Below, piece after piece: positions 46,801 through 64,000 of a stretch of DNA of 64,000 nt. Every line of letters begins with the position of its first letter. The first letter of the stretch is position 1. The notes below the pieces were generated by a model. That model did not search any database, was not told where the DNA came from, and saw only the letters and a program-made list of their open reading frames with translations. The translations under genes and the position numbers were made by a program. The DNA lies in assembly GCF_042242105.1 (NCBI RefSeq), contig NC_092030.1:570001-634000 (forward strand), given 5' to 3'. The stretch is from Pempheris klunzingeri. Lineage: Eukaryota; Chordata; Actinopteri; Acropomatiformes; Pempheridae.

Positions 46801-47883
46801 TGAAAGAGCTTCCCCTCAGAGCAGGAGAGACGCTCGACGTCATTGTTAAAGCTGTGGACAACAAGCTGATCTGTCGCAACGAGGACGGCAAGAGTGAGTA
46901 ACTGTCGCCTGTTTCTGATTGGGTTTGATACGACAAACAGAATTAATCAATACAGGTGATCAGGATCTGTGGTTTACACTGTCCCAGTCTAAAATCTGTC
47001 TGTCTGTTTTTTACAGTTGGTTATGTTTCCACCAACCACATCGTGATGGAGTAAGTACCACAAACACTCACACACACTGAGGAAAGACAAACTTAAAGGG
47101 TAACTCTGGTGTTCTTAAACCAGGACCCTATTTTTACATATTTTAGGTTCAATATGACAGGCAGGTACAAAAAGGTTTGGGATTGGTCCGGTAGATCACC
47201 TCAGGCGGCAGCCGCCCATCAGGCAGCTATGGCTGTAACATGATCCTTTGGGACAAACAGCTGCTATATCGCTCCCACCAGACTCCATTGACAAAAACAG
47301 TGATTTTATCTCACAGACCACAGGAGTTGCTGGTCTATAGCTGCATCAATCAGCTGTGTTATTGTGTTATTTTGTGACTTTGGTGTTTTAAATAATAATT
47401 GTGTAACACACAACAACACAAACAAACTCACAGATCAAGCCTGCAGTAGTCTAGTAACTCACTGAGCTAAAATGGCTAAAATGACTGTTTTAGTGAATGT
47501 AGTCTGGTGTGTGTGCAGAGAGCGATATAACGGCTGTTTGTGGTTAAACCAAAAGGATCTTCCAGGTCTCTCTCTGTAGGGATCCTTTCCATCATGCTGT
47601 CACACACTTAGAATAACACTCTGAGCCTGTCAGTGGCTTATGTTGTCATTTCGACTCCAAAATATGTGAAGATAGGGGCCAGCTTTACAACTACTGGAGG
47701 CTGTCGGTACTGATCGTTTCATTCTTTTTTACAGTGATGGCGACATTTACGATGATATTGGAGATGGTATGATTTTCAGTTCCTCTTTCATCCTGTCATG
47801 TTCATATAAATCAACCATATCATTGATAAATGTAATCAATATGAACACTTTTCTTTACAGACTGCATCTACGACAACGACTGA
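36326..47883 (+). CDS. fyb1: FYN-binding adaptor protein 1 (ADAP/SLAP-130), 18 exons plus cassette
   Basis: Haematopoietic adaptor that links antigen-receptor signalling to integrin activation through SKAP1, FYN and SLP-76. Coding exons: 36326-36328 (ATG only), 39126-40098, 42342-42477, 42562-42635, 42867-42889, 43026-43078, 43363-43495, 43621-43780, 43899-44019, 44425-44444, 44553-44625, [cassette 44779-44865], 45303-45343, 45834-45903, 46019-46118, 46731-46893, 47017-47050, 47735-47766, 47861-47883. Without the cassette it is 2232 nt, 743 residues; human isoforms are 783 and 829. The first exon gives M, and exon 2 gives QNKADVKAIMARF, matching human MDGKADVKSLMAKY. Exon 2 encodes the long proline-rich SKAP-binding region, including KPNRPPRVNLEGF. 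A charged helix with many K/E precedes each of two helically extended SH3 domains (KFKLVGPLEVIHQ; KFKYEGEIQVLYQ). Acidic tyrosine motifs (YDDV, YEDL, YDDI) occur between and after them. The C-terminus is DCIYDND. Confidence 0.95.
36329..39125 (+). other. fyb1 intron 1
   Basis: About 2.8 kb containing a MITE (37485-38058) and an (ATG)n tract (37344-37370). The open frame at 36998-37510 runs into the MITE, ends in a Met repeat and has no recognisable domain. No other gene was seen. Confidence 0.65.
37485..38058. mobile_element. MITE-like element, TTAA family, copy 2 (fyb1 intron 1)
   Basis: 574 bp bounded by TTAA at 37485-37488 and 38055-38058. The ends read TTAAAGG and CCTTTAA. Internal sequence matches copy 1: a CCACTGAAGGAGCTCGTTTT arm on the left, and GTGGATCAAACAAGATCTTT with TTAGTGG on the right as its inverted partner. 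Its divergence from copy 1 is higher than that of the 49018 fragment. No transposase is encoded. Confidence 0.75.
40737..40810. repeat. (TA)n/(CA)n microsatellite
   Basis: Alternating TA for about 55 bp followed by CA and TA units, in fyb1 intron 2. Such tracts can extrude cruciforms and are prone to slippage. Confidence 0.95.
41882..41957 (+). repeat. Three 25-bp repeats, each with a CTCF-like core
   Basis: The core CCAGCAGGGGGCAG starts at 41882, 41907 and 41932, each followed by TACCTGCACAC or a close variant. Each core matches the published vertebrate CTCF consensus (CCASYAGRGGGCRS). Three strong cores 25 bp apart in the same direction could recruit CTCF, but they could equally be a short minisatellite that happens to contain the motif. 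Confidence 0.7.
44779..44865 (+). other. fyb1: fyb1 cassette exon (FYB-130-type insert)
   Basis: This 87-nt segment has a good acceptor (GGCTCTCCAG) and a donor AAAGT|GTAAAA. Its phase matches both neighbours, and skipping it also keeps frame, so it is an optional exon. It encodes about 29 basic, proline-containing residues (PPEPKSSPPKPRSFMRMFDR then SRRPASTK). Its place between the two hSH3 domains and its basic F/M-rich core resemble the 46-residue insert of human FYB-130. Reading through the donor meets TAA almost at once, so intron retention would truncate the protein. Confidence 0.7.
46183..46602. mobile_element. Second MITE type in a fyb1 intron
   Basis: The left end TTAAAGGAGCAGTCTGTGGG is followed by ATTTAGTGG. 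The right end, AGATCCCCTGAATCCTGCAG, then CCTACAATCCTT, is roughly its inverted counterpart. Internal phrases (CTACGGTGGCC, GTCCATTCTGGGCTACTGTA, AGATATAAAGGCTCATTCTA) belong to a repeat I recognise as widespread in percomorph genomes. It has no coding capacity and lies between coding exons 46019-46118 and 46731-46893. Confidence 0.65.
47093..47710. mobile_element. MITE-like element, TTAA family, copy 3, inverted (fyb1 intron)
   Basis: It starts TTAAAGGGTAACTCTGGTGT with TTAA at 47093-47096, then TCTTAAACC, the same end as the inverted right end of copy 1. Its right half (47518-47640) is the reverse complement of 6093-6240 of copy 1. The right terminus, near 47710, is diverged but alignable (TTTACAACTACTGGAGGCTG). 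The element fills almost all of the intron 47051-47734. Confidence 0.7.
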
Positions 47884-49017
47884 GAGACATCCTGGGTTTA
47901 CTGTTCATGTTATTTATTATGTCCACTGATGGTAAAAACTGGGAGCTGCTTTGATAATCAGCCTGATAATCAGACTGAACTGTAATTTCATCTTCACGTC
48001 ATTATTTCTGAATCAAACTTTGAGTCGCTGCATAAATTAATTATAAAGACATGTGGGCAACGATTCAGAGACCTGGAATCAGACGAGCTCTAATTCCTTT
48101 GAACAATGTCGTCCTTTTAAATTCTGTTTCTCCACAAAAACTAAACAAATCAAAACTATTTTAAATGTGGTTATGTCACTTGCAACATCTCACATGGGAA
48201 ACATTTGTTAGAACAACAGTATTTTCACATCTCTGTTTCTAAGTCTGCGTCATTTCTCCCCTTCAGCTGCAGGTCTTCTGCTTCTACTGTGTTCAGCAGC
48301 TTTAAATGAGAAAAGCAGCATATTTAAGTGACAGTTGTAAACATCACTTGCTATTTTGGTTTTAATGAATGTCCATGATATGATTCTGTCCGTGACTCCT
48401 GTTGCTGTCTGTAAGGCCGGCTGGAAACACTGGCGTCTTTGTCTCAACATTTTCAGCGTTGTAAGTTGTTTAAGTTTAACGACTGTTGCTGTGCCAAAGT
48501 GCCTCTAAAATACTGTACATACAATTATGACATAAACACACACCATTTTGGAAGAAAGCTTTGTGTGTCTGGTTTTTGGCTTCAGATCTTATTAGTCCTG
48601 TCAGAGTGAATCTCTGATGTTCCACCTCTACGGTAGCACACACAGTGACACACTGCTGTCTGTGGTGTGTGCCGGTGATTCATGGTGAGATGAAGACTAC
48701 CTGGCTTCTTCCTCCCAGTAACTAAACCATCATGTCCTTCTCTGTGCAGTTTATGAGCAAGAAGAGCATCTAGTGGCAGCCGTCAGGAAGTACAACAGCA
48801 GCAGCAAACTCAACGCAGGACTTTGGATCCCAAGTAGAAGTTACATGTTTTACTGTCAGTGAGGTTATTAGTAGAATATTAACACAGATTAGAGGAAGAG
48901 AACAGGACAAGGTTTAATATACCTACCCAACCTTACTGAGTTTACACCGTCATGGACAGCTGATTGGTTGGTTAATGGACCGGTTGATCAACAGAAAAGT
49001 TAATTGGTGGATTACAT

Positions 49018-49143
49018 CCACTAAAAGAGCTTGTTTGATCCACTGACAGGCTCAGAGTGTTATTCTAAGTGTGTGACAGCATCATGGAAAGGATCCCTAC
49101 AGAGAGAGACCTGGAAGATCCTTTTGGTTTAACCACAAACAGC
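49018..49143 (+). mobile_element. MITE fragment, TTAA family, copy 4
   Basis: These 126 bp are identical, base for base by eye, to 6093-6218 of copy 1. Similarity stops abruptly on both sides: the terminal TTAA ends and the other half are missing. It lies about 290 bp upstream of the atp5me start region. Exact identity with copy 1 implies recent spread or gene conversion. Confidence 0.8.
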
Positions 49144-49395
49144 CATCTACTTGAGTGTCGCAAACGTTTGACACACTTTTCTGTCAAAAATGCAAGAAAA
49201 CTGCTCATTGAATATGAGTGTTTTCTGCTTCTCCATAACTTTTCACGACATGTTTTATATAAATTGAACATCTTCTCAGACAGAGTGAAATCAGTCAGTG
49301 GTGACAATGAATTTATTTTATTTTATTTTTTGGTGCCTTGCTCATCAGGATTTAACTTCCGCCATGTCAAGAAAAAAACAGAAGAAGAAGAAAGT

Positions 49396-49423
49396 ACTTC
49401 CGCTCTTACCGGAAGTCACTTCC
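49396..49423 (+). promoter_or_regulatory. atp5me core promoter: cluster of three ETS/GABP-like sites
   Basis: Three ETS cores lie within 28 bp just before the ATG: ACTTCCG (49396-49402), ACCGGAAGT (49408-49416) and ACTTCC (49418-49423). ACCGGAAGT matches the GABPA/NRF-2 site typical of nuclear oxidative-phosphorylation genes. There is no TATA box. The 5' UTR must be very short, which suits a small OXPHOS subunit gene. Confidence 0.6.
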
Positions 49424-49433
49424 TCGCTTCACA

Positions 49434-51184
49434 ATGGCTCCTCCAGTCGCAGTGTCGCCGCTCATCAAGGTAAAAAGACAAATTATTTGCCCTTCAGATC
49501 GCTGTCCGTCAGTGTGGACCGAATGGATGAAATTTAAACGCCAGCTTTCCTCTCAAGCCGCCGCCGCCGCTTTGGCTGTTAAAGTCCGTTGCGTCAGTAA
49601 CTTAGCATGTTAGCTAATGTTTGCTAGCTGTGACATTGAGAGGCTGTAACGTCACACAGGTGAACTTTCCTCAGCAGAAACAGCTGAAACACGTGAAGCA
49701 TTTTCCACGTCTGTCTGATAGCAGGTCCCCGATTATCATTACTGGCTGTAGAGCTGCTTTGAAGCCAGTGTGTCATAGTTAGCTGAGTTATCCGGCCAGC
49801 AGAGGGGTCAGAGCTGCTCTGAGCTGCAGCCCTGTCCCGGCTCACTGAGCGGGGCGTGTGTGTGCAGGTGTCCACGGTGGTCTAATCAAACGGTGACCAC
49901 ACCTGGGGTGTCGTTAAAGACATCTGTAAGGTAACATAGCCCTAGCAGCTATATCCGCTGTGTTTAAAAGTAGCAGTGGAAATGTTCCACTCTGTTAAAG
50001 AAGAATCTCATCATAGACTTTATGTCTTTGATGCTAACTGAGCTAATATCAGTTAGCAGGCTAGTCTCAGTTGACCCTAACCAGTATGAACCTCTTTGTT
50101 TCAGACGGCCAGGTGGTCTGCCCTGCTGCTCGGCATCTTCTATGGCAAGCAGAGGTTTGGTAAGTCTGTCTGCGCATGCGCCAGTCTGCAGAGACGAGGA
50201 CAGTAAAGTCAAAGCAGTTTTAATACTAACACCCTGACATGTCAGAGGGAAAAGCACCGGTGGAAATGATGATGGGAGAAAAGAAGGTTAAAGTCCGTTT
50301 AGCTGCTTCAGTGTCATGGTCTCTCACTGTCACACACCTGTATGACACCAGCATCACCTGAGCTTTTCCTACTATGGCAGCTGCAAAAAAGGTGTAATAG
50401 GAAGTTGCAATGCTGTAATTCAGCACAGTGCAGTGAGGCCTGAGTTCACACTAACTACTAACTACTAACAGCTGGTTAATTTACCAGTTTAAGCTCTGTG
50501 GTAAGAAGGTGTGCCACCTTTCACACCTACAGCAGGTCAGTGTTTGACCATTGATTATTTCAGTAGAAATTAGATTATAAAGTTTCATCATGAACATAAA
50601 AGCAGTGACAGGTGATGTCAGACACCTTAATTAACATAAATTAATGTTGGGGGGGTTGGTATAATAATTAAATGCATTATTTGTCTATTTGGATCCAAGG
50701 GGCCCAGTTTTTATTTGATTTACTACAGATTTGAGCTTGTTAAGATATTTCACCAGATATTTCTGAAAACCCTCAGTGAAGCCCAGTAAACTTAAGAAAA
50801 TACCAATAAACCAATAAACTGATTAAGAAGAAGAAAGGACTTCAATGAGTTCTCACGCTGTAAACTTGTTTTAAAGTTCTTTTTTCCTCAGTTTTCATGG
50901 GATACAGGATGTTTAATGCAGCCCTGCTCTGGTCTCTAAAGTATAAATGAATCTATGAGTTAGTTCTGCCTCTTGTGACTCTTGTGTCTTGTCCAGAGTA
51001 CCTAAAGCCGATCGCTGAGGAGGAAAGGAGGGTCGAGGAGGCGGAGAAGAAGGTCCGAGAGGAGCAGGAGCGCATCTACAAAGAGCTGTCAGAAGGTAGC
51101 CCAGGACACACACACACACACACACTCACTCACACACTCACTCACACTCACTCACACTCACTCACACTCACACTCACACTCACA

Positions 51185-51249
<65 letters not shown>

Positions 51250-51315
51250 TGTCTCCCTGACTTATTTTCCCGTCTGATTCTCTCTGCAGCCAATTCTGAC
51301 TCCATCCTCAAATGA
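49434..51315 (+). CDS. atp5me: ATP synthase membrane subunit e (4 exons)
   Basis: A small single-pass subunit of mitochondrial F1Fo-ATP synthase that stabilises dimers and crista rims. Coding exons: 49434-49469, 50105-50159, 50997-51095, 51290-51315; 216 nt, 71 residues (human 69), all junctions in phase. It begins MAPPVAVSPLIKTARWSALL, like human MVPPVQVSPLIKLGRYSALF. The transmembrane helix carries GIFYG, keeping the GxxxG dimerisation motif. A highly charged Glu/Lys/Arg helix (about residues 34-62) follows, and the protein ends SDSILK, like human DDSILK. Its tail-to-tail position next to pde6b is the same as in human 4p16.3. Confidence 0.96.
51105..51246. repeat. CA/CACT compound microsatellite in the last atp5me intron
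   Basis: CACA and CACT units run from 10 bp after the donor (51096) to 44 bp before the acceptor of the last exon. Most of this 194-bp intron is repeat. Confidence 0.95.
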
Positions 51316-51351
51316 ACGGCCTCTGGACTCGTGTCTTCATGTCCCAAACTC

Positions 51352-51357
51352 AATAAA
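51352..51357 (+). terminator. atp5me poly(A) signal
   Basis: AATAAA lies 37 bp after the stop codon, a typical arrangement for this short mRNA. A T-rich and G-run segment (about 51400-51425) follows and could serve as the downstream element. Confidence 0.8.
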
Positions 51358-53192
51358 AAGAAAATTATTTTTCATGTAACAATCAAACTGTGTGATTTGT
51401 GTTTATTTTTTTTGGGGGGGGGGGGTCTCCATATGGAATTAGAAATGAAATGAAAATCAGGCTGTTCTATTTACGGGGTGTGTTGTGTGCCCGTCCTTCA
51501 GTAGGAGATGAGCCTGGGGAAGAGCACCGTAGTAATCCTGGCCTAGTTTAGCAGCAATCCCAGGATTGGGGTCAGCGACCAGTAGGAGAAAGTGCAGTGT
51601 GGACAGAAGTGTTCCCTCAATATGTAATTACCTTATGCAATGATGTAACCTTCATTAGGACTCTATGTTTCCTCATAGCTTTATATAATAAGAACATGCC
51701 AGTGCTTTACAGCTGTGGGTTCAGGGTTTAGTGCATTTGTGTCTCAGCCCATAGTGACTTTGGCATCACAGGCAATGAATTCAGGCAGTTTCCTCATAAA
51801 AATATTTGCTTTATTTGGGTCATCGTTGTACACATGAAGAGACAAGCTGTTAAAATACTGACCGTAAATGAAGTCAAGTCTATTTGAACACATTAATGGG
51901 TATATCCTCTGCATGGTAGGGTACATTTATTGCCTAGTATTACATGGTCATCTCTGATACACCCAGTCTTTCCTTACATGCTGAATACATCAGTGAAGTG
52001 AGGCAAGCGTGATAAAAGCCATCTTTCTGTCACTGGAGGGATAAGAAATGACTCGACGACTCATTTGCCAGCGTAGAAATCACACTAAGTTCACTATTCA
52101 AAAATAAGCATCTATATTATTTTAAATATATATATTATATTGTTTTGTTTAGAGAGAGGAAGGAAATATGTACAAGTCATTACAAGGAGTTGTTCTTTAG
52201 TCTCAAACAGCTCTTCGCTGTCTCTCTGCAGACACGGTTACTGCAGACGTGTGCCGGGCTGCTGGTTCCACTGCTGTCTCACCTGGTTCAGGTGTGTTTT
52301 CACCTGATCCTTTCTGTGCGGAGTTCACACGATCTCCACATTTACGTTTGTGTTGTGCACTTCCTCTCGTGGATGTGCACATGATAGGATCGTACCATCG
52401 GCCTCAGCCCTGGAGTGAGTCCTCAGGTGTGTGCTGGGCTGAACCTGCGTCTCTTCAGGACGCACAGGAGGGATTTTCCCATCAGGGATCAATAAGCGGG
52501 AAGAGATGGCTGCTCCTGCTACCACAGTAAGCTTCAAAACATTGGAATTATCCAATCTTTCAGTTGGAAATGAAGCTACTGTCATCTGGAACCAACTAAT
52601 TTCCAGAGAGTTAAACATGCTCTTATTTAATAAGACATTTGCAAATATATATAATTATAAAGTATAATAACACTCAGCTACTCTCTCAGATGTATGTACA
52701 GTGTGAAGGCATCGTGAGGAAGCAACTACAGGCTTGTTCGCAGACAGTTAAGTTAAATTTCTATGCCGTCGGCTTGATATTCATATAAAGGAACCGTTGT
52801 CTTTCTAAGGTGCATCTTTTACAGCAGCAGTCTGGAGCTTCATCTACTTTTGGCTCTCTGCATCCACGGTAAACAAACTCTCATTTGTAAATGGTAGGTG
52901 ACTGGAAGGAGTGAAATATCGGAAAATAAATAGTGGAATATGTACATGTTAGTTTACTGGTAGGTCTATCTACCCGTTATCTGAGAAACGCTACAGGACT
53001 TTTACATTACTGTACAATACATGTATTTGAGTATTTGAAAGCAGAGCTCCAAACATGAAATCCCATCTACAGCGAGCGGGGCTCTGCTGCAAACAACCAC
53101 TGGAATAGTGAAGTCGCCTAATTGCTGCTGTGTGTCATAACTACTTTAAAGAAACCATGAAAAGATGTATAAAACTCACACACACACTCACA

Positions 53193-53231
<39 letters not shown>

Positions 53232-53521
53232 CATCTTTCCATGTGAACTAACATTAATCCTCAGCAGATGAGGAAAAGTGATACTGAAAGAGGAGGAGTG
53301 GAAACCTGAGGTTCAGAGGTCACCTGGACTCTTCCTGGTGAGGATTCTCTCCTCCAGTTTCTCTGGAGAACTACTGTGGCGCTGTGCATTCACTCTCGGA
53401 TCCGTCTTCCTGACTTTTTTTTTCTTTGGTGATGAGACTGGCCGACTGGCTGCGGAGCTCAGGTCAGTCTGCGGTGAGCCGTCCGTGTGCACGGCCGTCG
53501 TGTGCACGGCCTTTTGACCCT
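51358..53521. other. Tail-to-tail intergenic region, including the pde6 3' UTR
   Basis: No gene was recognised between atp5me and the last pde6 exon. The right part should be the pde6 3' UTR on the minus strand, and an ATTAAA reads at 52631-52626 (minus). A CA repeat lies at about 53178-53230. The open frame on minus at 53313-53621 overlaps the last pde6 exon in another frame and is not real. Confidence 0.5.
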
Positions 53522-63114
<9,593 letters not shown>

Positions 63115-63340
63115 TGTGACACACCCCGGAAGACAAGGGGTTCCGGAATTTTTACCTCGTGCTCGAGTTTGTTTTTGGTCTCCGTGGGAGAGGGGCATGC
63201 ATCTGAAAAGACTGACCGGAGGATTTTGTACACGTTGCTGTTGTCAGGAGCTGCAAATAAAGCAGATAAGGCTTTCAAAAGTTATCGGCGCCCGAGTCTC
63301 TGTCTCACACACAACGCAGAGTCAGACACCACCGGTTACA
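63115..63340 (+). mobile_element. Putative LTR of an LTR retrotransposon
   Basis: The 226-bp segment begins TGTGACACACC and ends CGGTTACA, giving the TG...CA ends with short imperfect inverted repeats (TGTGAC / GTTACA). It holds AATAAA at 63255-63260, as expected for an R region. It is followed after one or two bases by a tRNA-primer-like TTGGTGCC. No second LTR is in the window, so it is the 5' LTR of an element that runs off the right edge, or a solo LTR with coincidental flank. The family (BEL/Pao or Gypsy) is not determined. Confidence 0.55.
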
Positions 63341-63341
63341 C

Positions 63342-63360
63342 TTGGTGCCGTTACGACCCG
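63342..63360 (+). other. Candidate retrotransposon primer-binding site
   Basis: TTGGTGCCGTTACGACCCG directly follows the LTR-like segment. TGG is the expected complement of a tRNA CCA end, and the sequence resembles the TTGGTGCCGAAACCCGGG sites of BEL-type elements with several changes. Its position right after the LTR supports both calls. Confidence 0.5.
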
Positions 63361-64000
63361 TTGCATCCCCGATCAGCGCCCGTCTGGTTCCCGGGGTACG
63401 GCTGCTGACTCCTGACTCCTGGCTCCTGGCTCCTGGCTCCTGTTCGTCATTCCTGCCTATTTGTCGCTGCTGCTCCGCGGCGTCGGAGAACTGTGCTTGC
63501 TCCCGCGGGTGCGCGAGGTTTGCTGACTGATTAAAAACTCGTCAAAGAGACTCCGGACCACTGCTTTGGAGTGTGTGACTTTTGTTTTTTTCCTCCTCTC
63601 TTTCTCCCGTGATTTTATTTCATGTTGGTTTATGCTGGTGATACTACTGTGACCCGCCAGTGCATTGAAGGACAAAAAAGGTGAAGACATTTAACAGCAG
63701 GAACAGGACAAACCTGAGAGGGCATATTATAACTGATGACAGGTTGATGGGCTCATAATTTATATTGGTCGAGTTTTTGAACTGAGCCTTTTTGTTTTAC
63801 ATCAGTTTTGGATCATTTCATTTTTTTTTCTTGATCTCTTATATGTGGTCATGCATATGAGGATTTAAGTTACATTTTGGGGGATTTTATGCTCTTTATT
63901 TGTACTCATACTGTTGGTTTGTGCATAACTGTCACAGTTTTTCTTTTCTGCCAATATTGCACTCATATTGTGATATTAGCATAGCTCTTTGTGGTGCCAG
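63361..64000 (+). other. Possible leader of the retroelement, or unassigned DNA
   Basis: No gag-like or other open frame is recognisable in the last 640 bp. A short CTCCTGG repeat occurs at about 63411-63441. If the LTR call is right, this is untranslated leader and coding starts beyond the window; otherwise it is plain intergenic DNA. Confidence 0.35.

Larger units (their letters stand above)
47884..49433 (+). other. fyb1 3' UTR and intergenic region before atp5me
   Basis: No gene was recognised. The left part is likely the fyb1 3' UTR, but I cannot choose one poly(A) signal with confidence. It contains a MITE fragment at 49018-49143 and a CTCF-like CATCTAGTGGCAGC at 48767-48780. A purine-rich stretch at 49369-49394 leads into the atp5me promoter. 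Confidence 0.5.

Overview
The window reads as ordinary nuclear DNA of a ray-finned, probably percomorph, fish. Introns are short, (CA/TG)n tracts are very frequent, promoters are CpG-rich, and the encoded proteins are vertebrate orthologues with conserved GT-AG exon structure. I rebuilt five multi-exon protein genes by joining exons at splice sites and checking the phase of every junction. No bacterial, viral or CRISPR-like system is present, and I found no convincing previously undescribed system. The interesting signals are in gene structure, repeats and possible regulatory sites.

Layout from left to right. (1) 2406-24561, minus strand: nnt, the mitochondrial proton-translocating NAD(P) transhydrogenase. 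It has 21 coding exons and 1087 residues, plus a probable non-coding first exon and CCAAT/ETS promoter near 26245-26334. Positions 1-2405 are probably its 3' UTR and downstream DNA. (2) 29467-34503, plus strand: a CCDC80-like secreted protein of 739 residues in 12 coding exons, with one GC-AG intron and one intron filled by a CTGT/CTGC array. (3) 36326-47883, plus strand: fyb1 (ADAP/SLAP-130), the immune-cell adaptor. It has 18 constitutive coding exons (743 residues) and an 87-nt cassette exon (772 residues with it). (4) 49434-51315, plus strand: atp5me, subunit e of ATP synthase, 71 residues in 4 exons. (5) 53522-61617, minus strand: a photoreceptor cGMP phosphodiesterase catalytic subunit, most likely pde6b, 856 residues in 23 exons, ending in the CaaX box CSVC.

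atp5me and pde6b lie tail to tail, as they do in human 4p16.3. nnt and fyb1 are both on human chromosome 5p, so the window joins two blocks that are separate in human. The genes are not a functional pathway, although nnt and atp5me are both mitochondrial inner-membrane proteins and both have ETS/GABP-like sites at their promoters.

Mobile DNA includes a family of about 600-bp TTAA-flanked MITE-like elements (5965-6620, 37485-38058, 47093-47710 and a fragment at 49018-49143), a second MITE type at 46183-46602, and a putative LTR with primer-binding site at 63115-63360 whose body would run off the right edge. A 25-bp tandem repeat at 41882-41957 carries three matches to the CTCF core motif.
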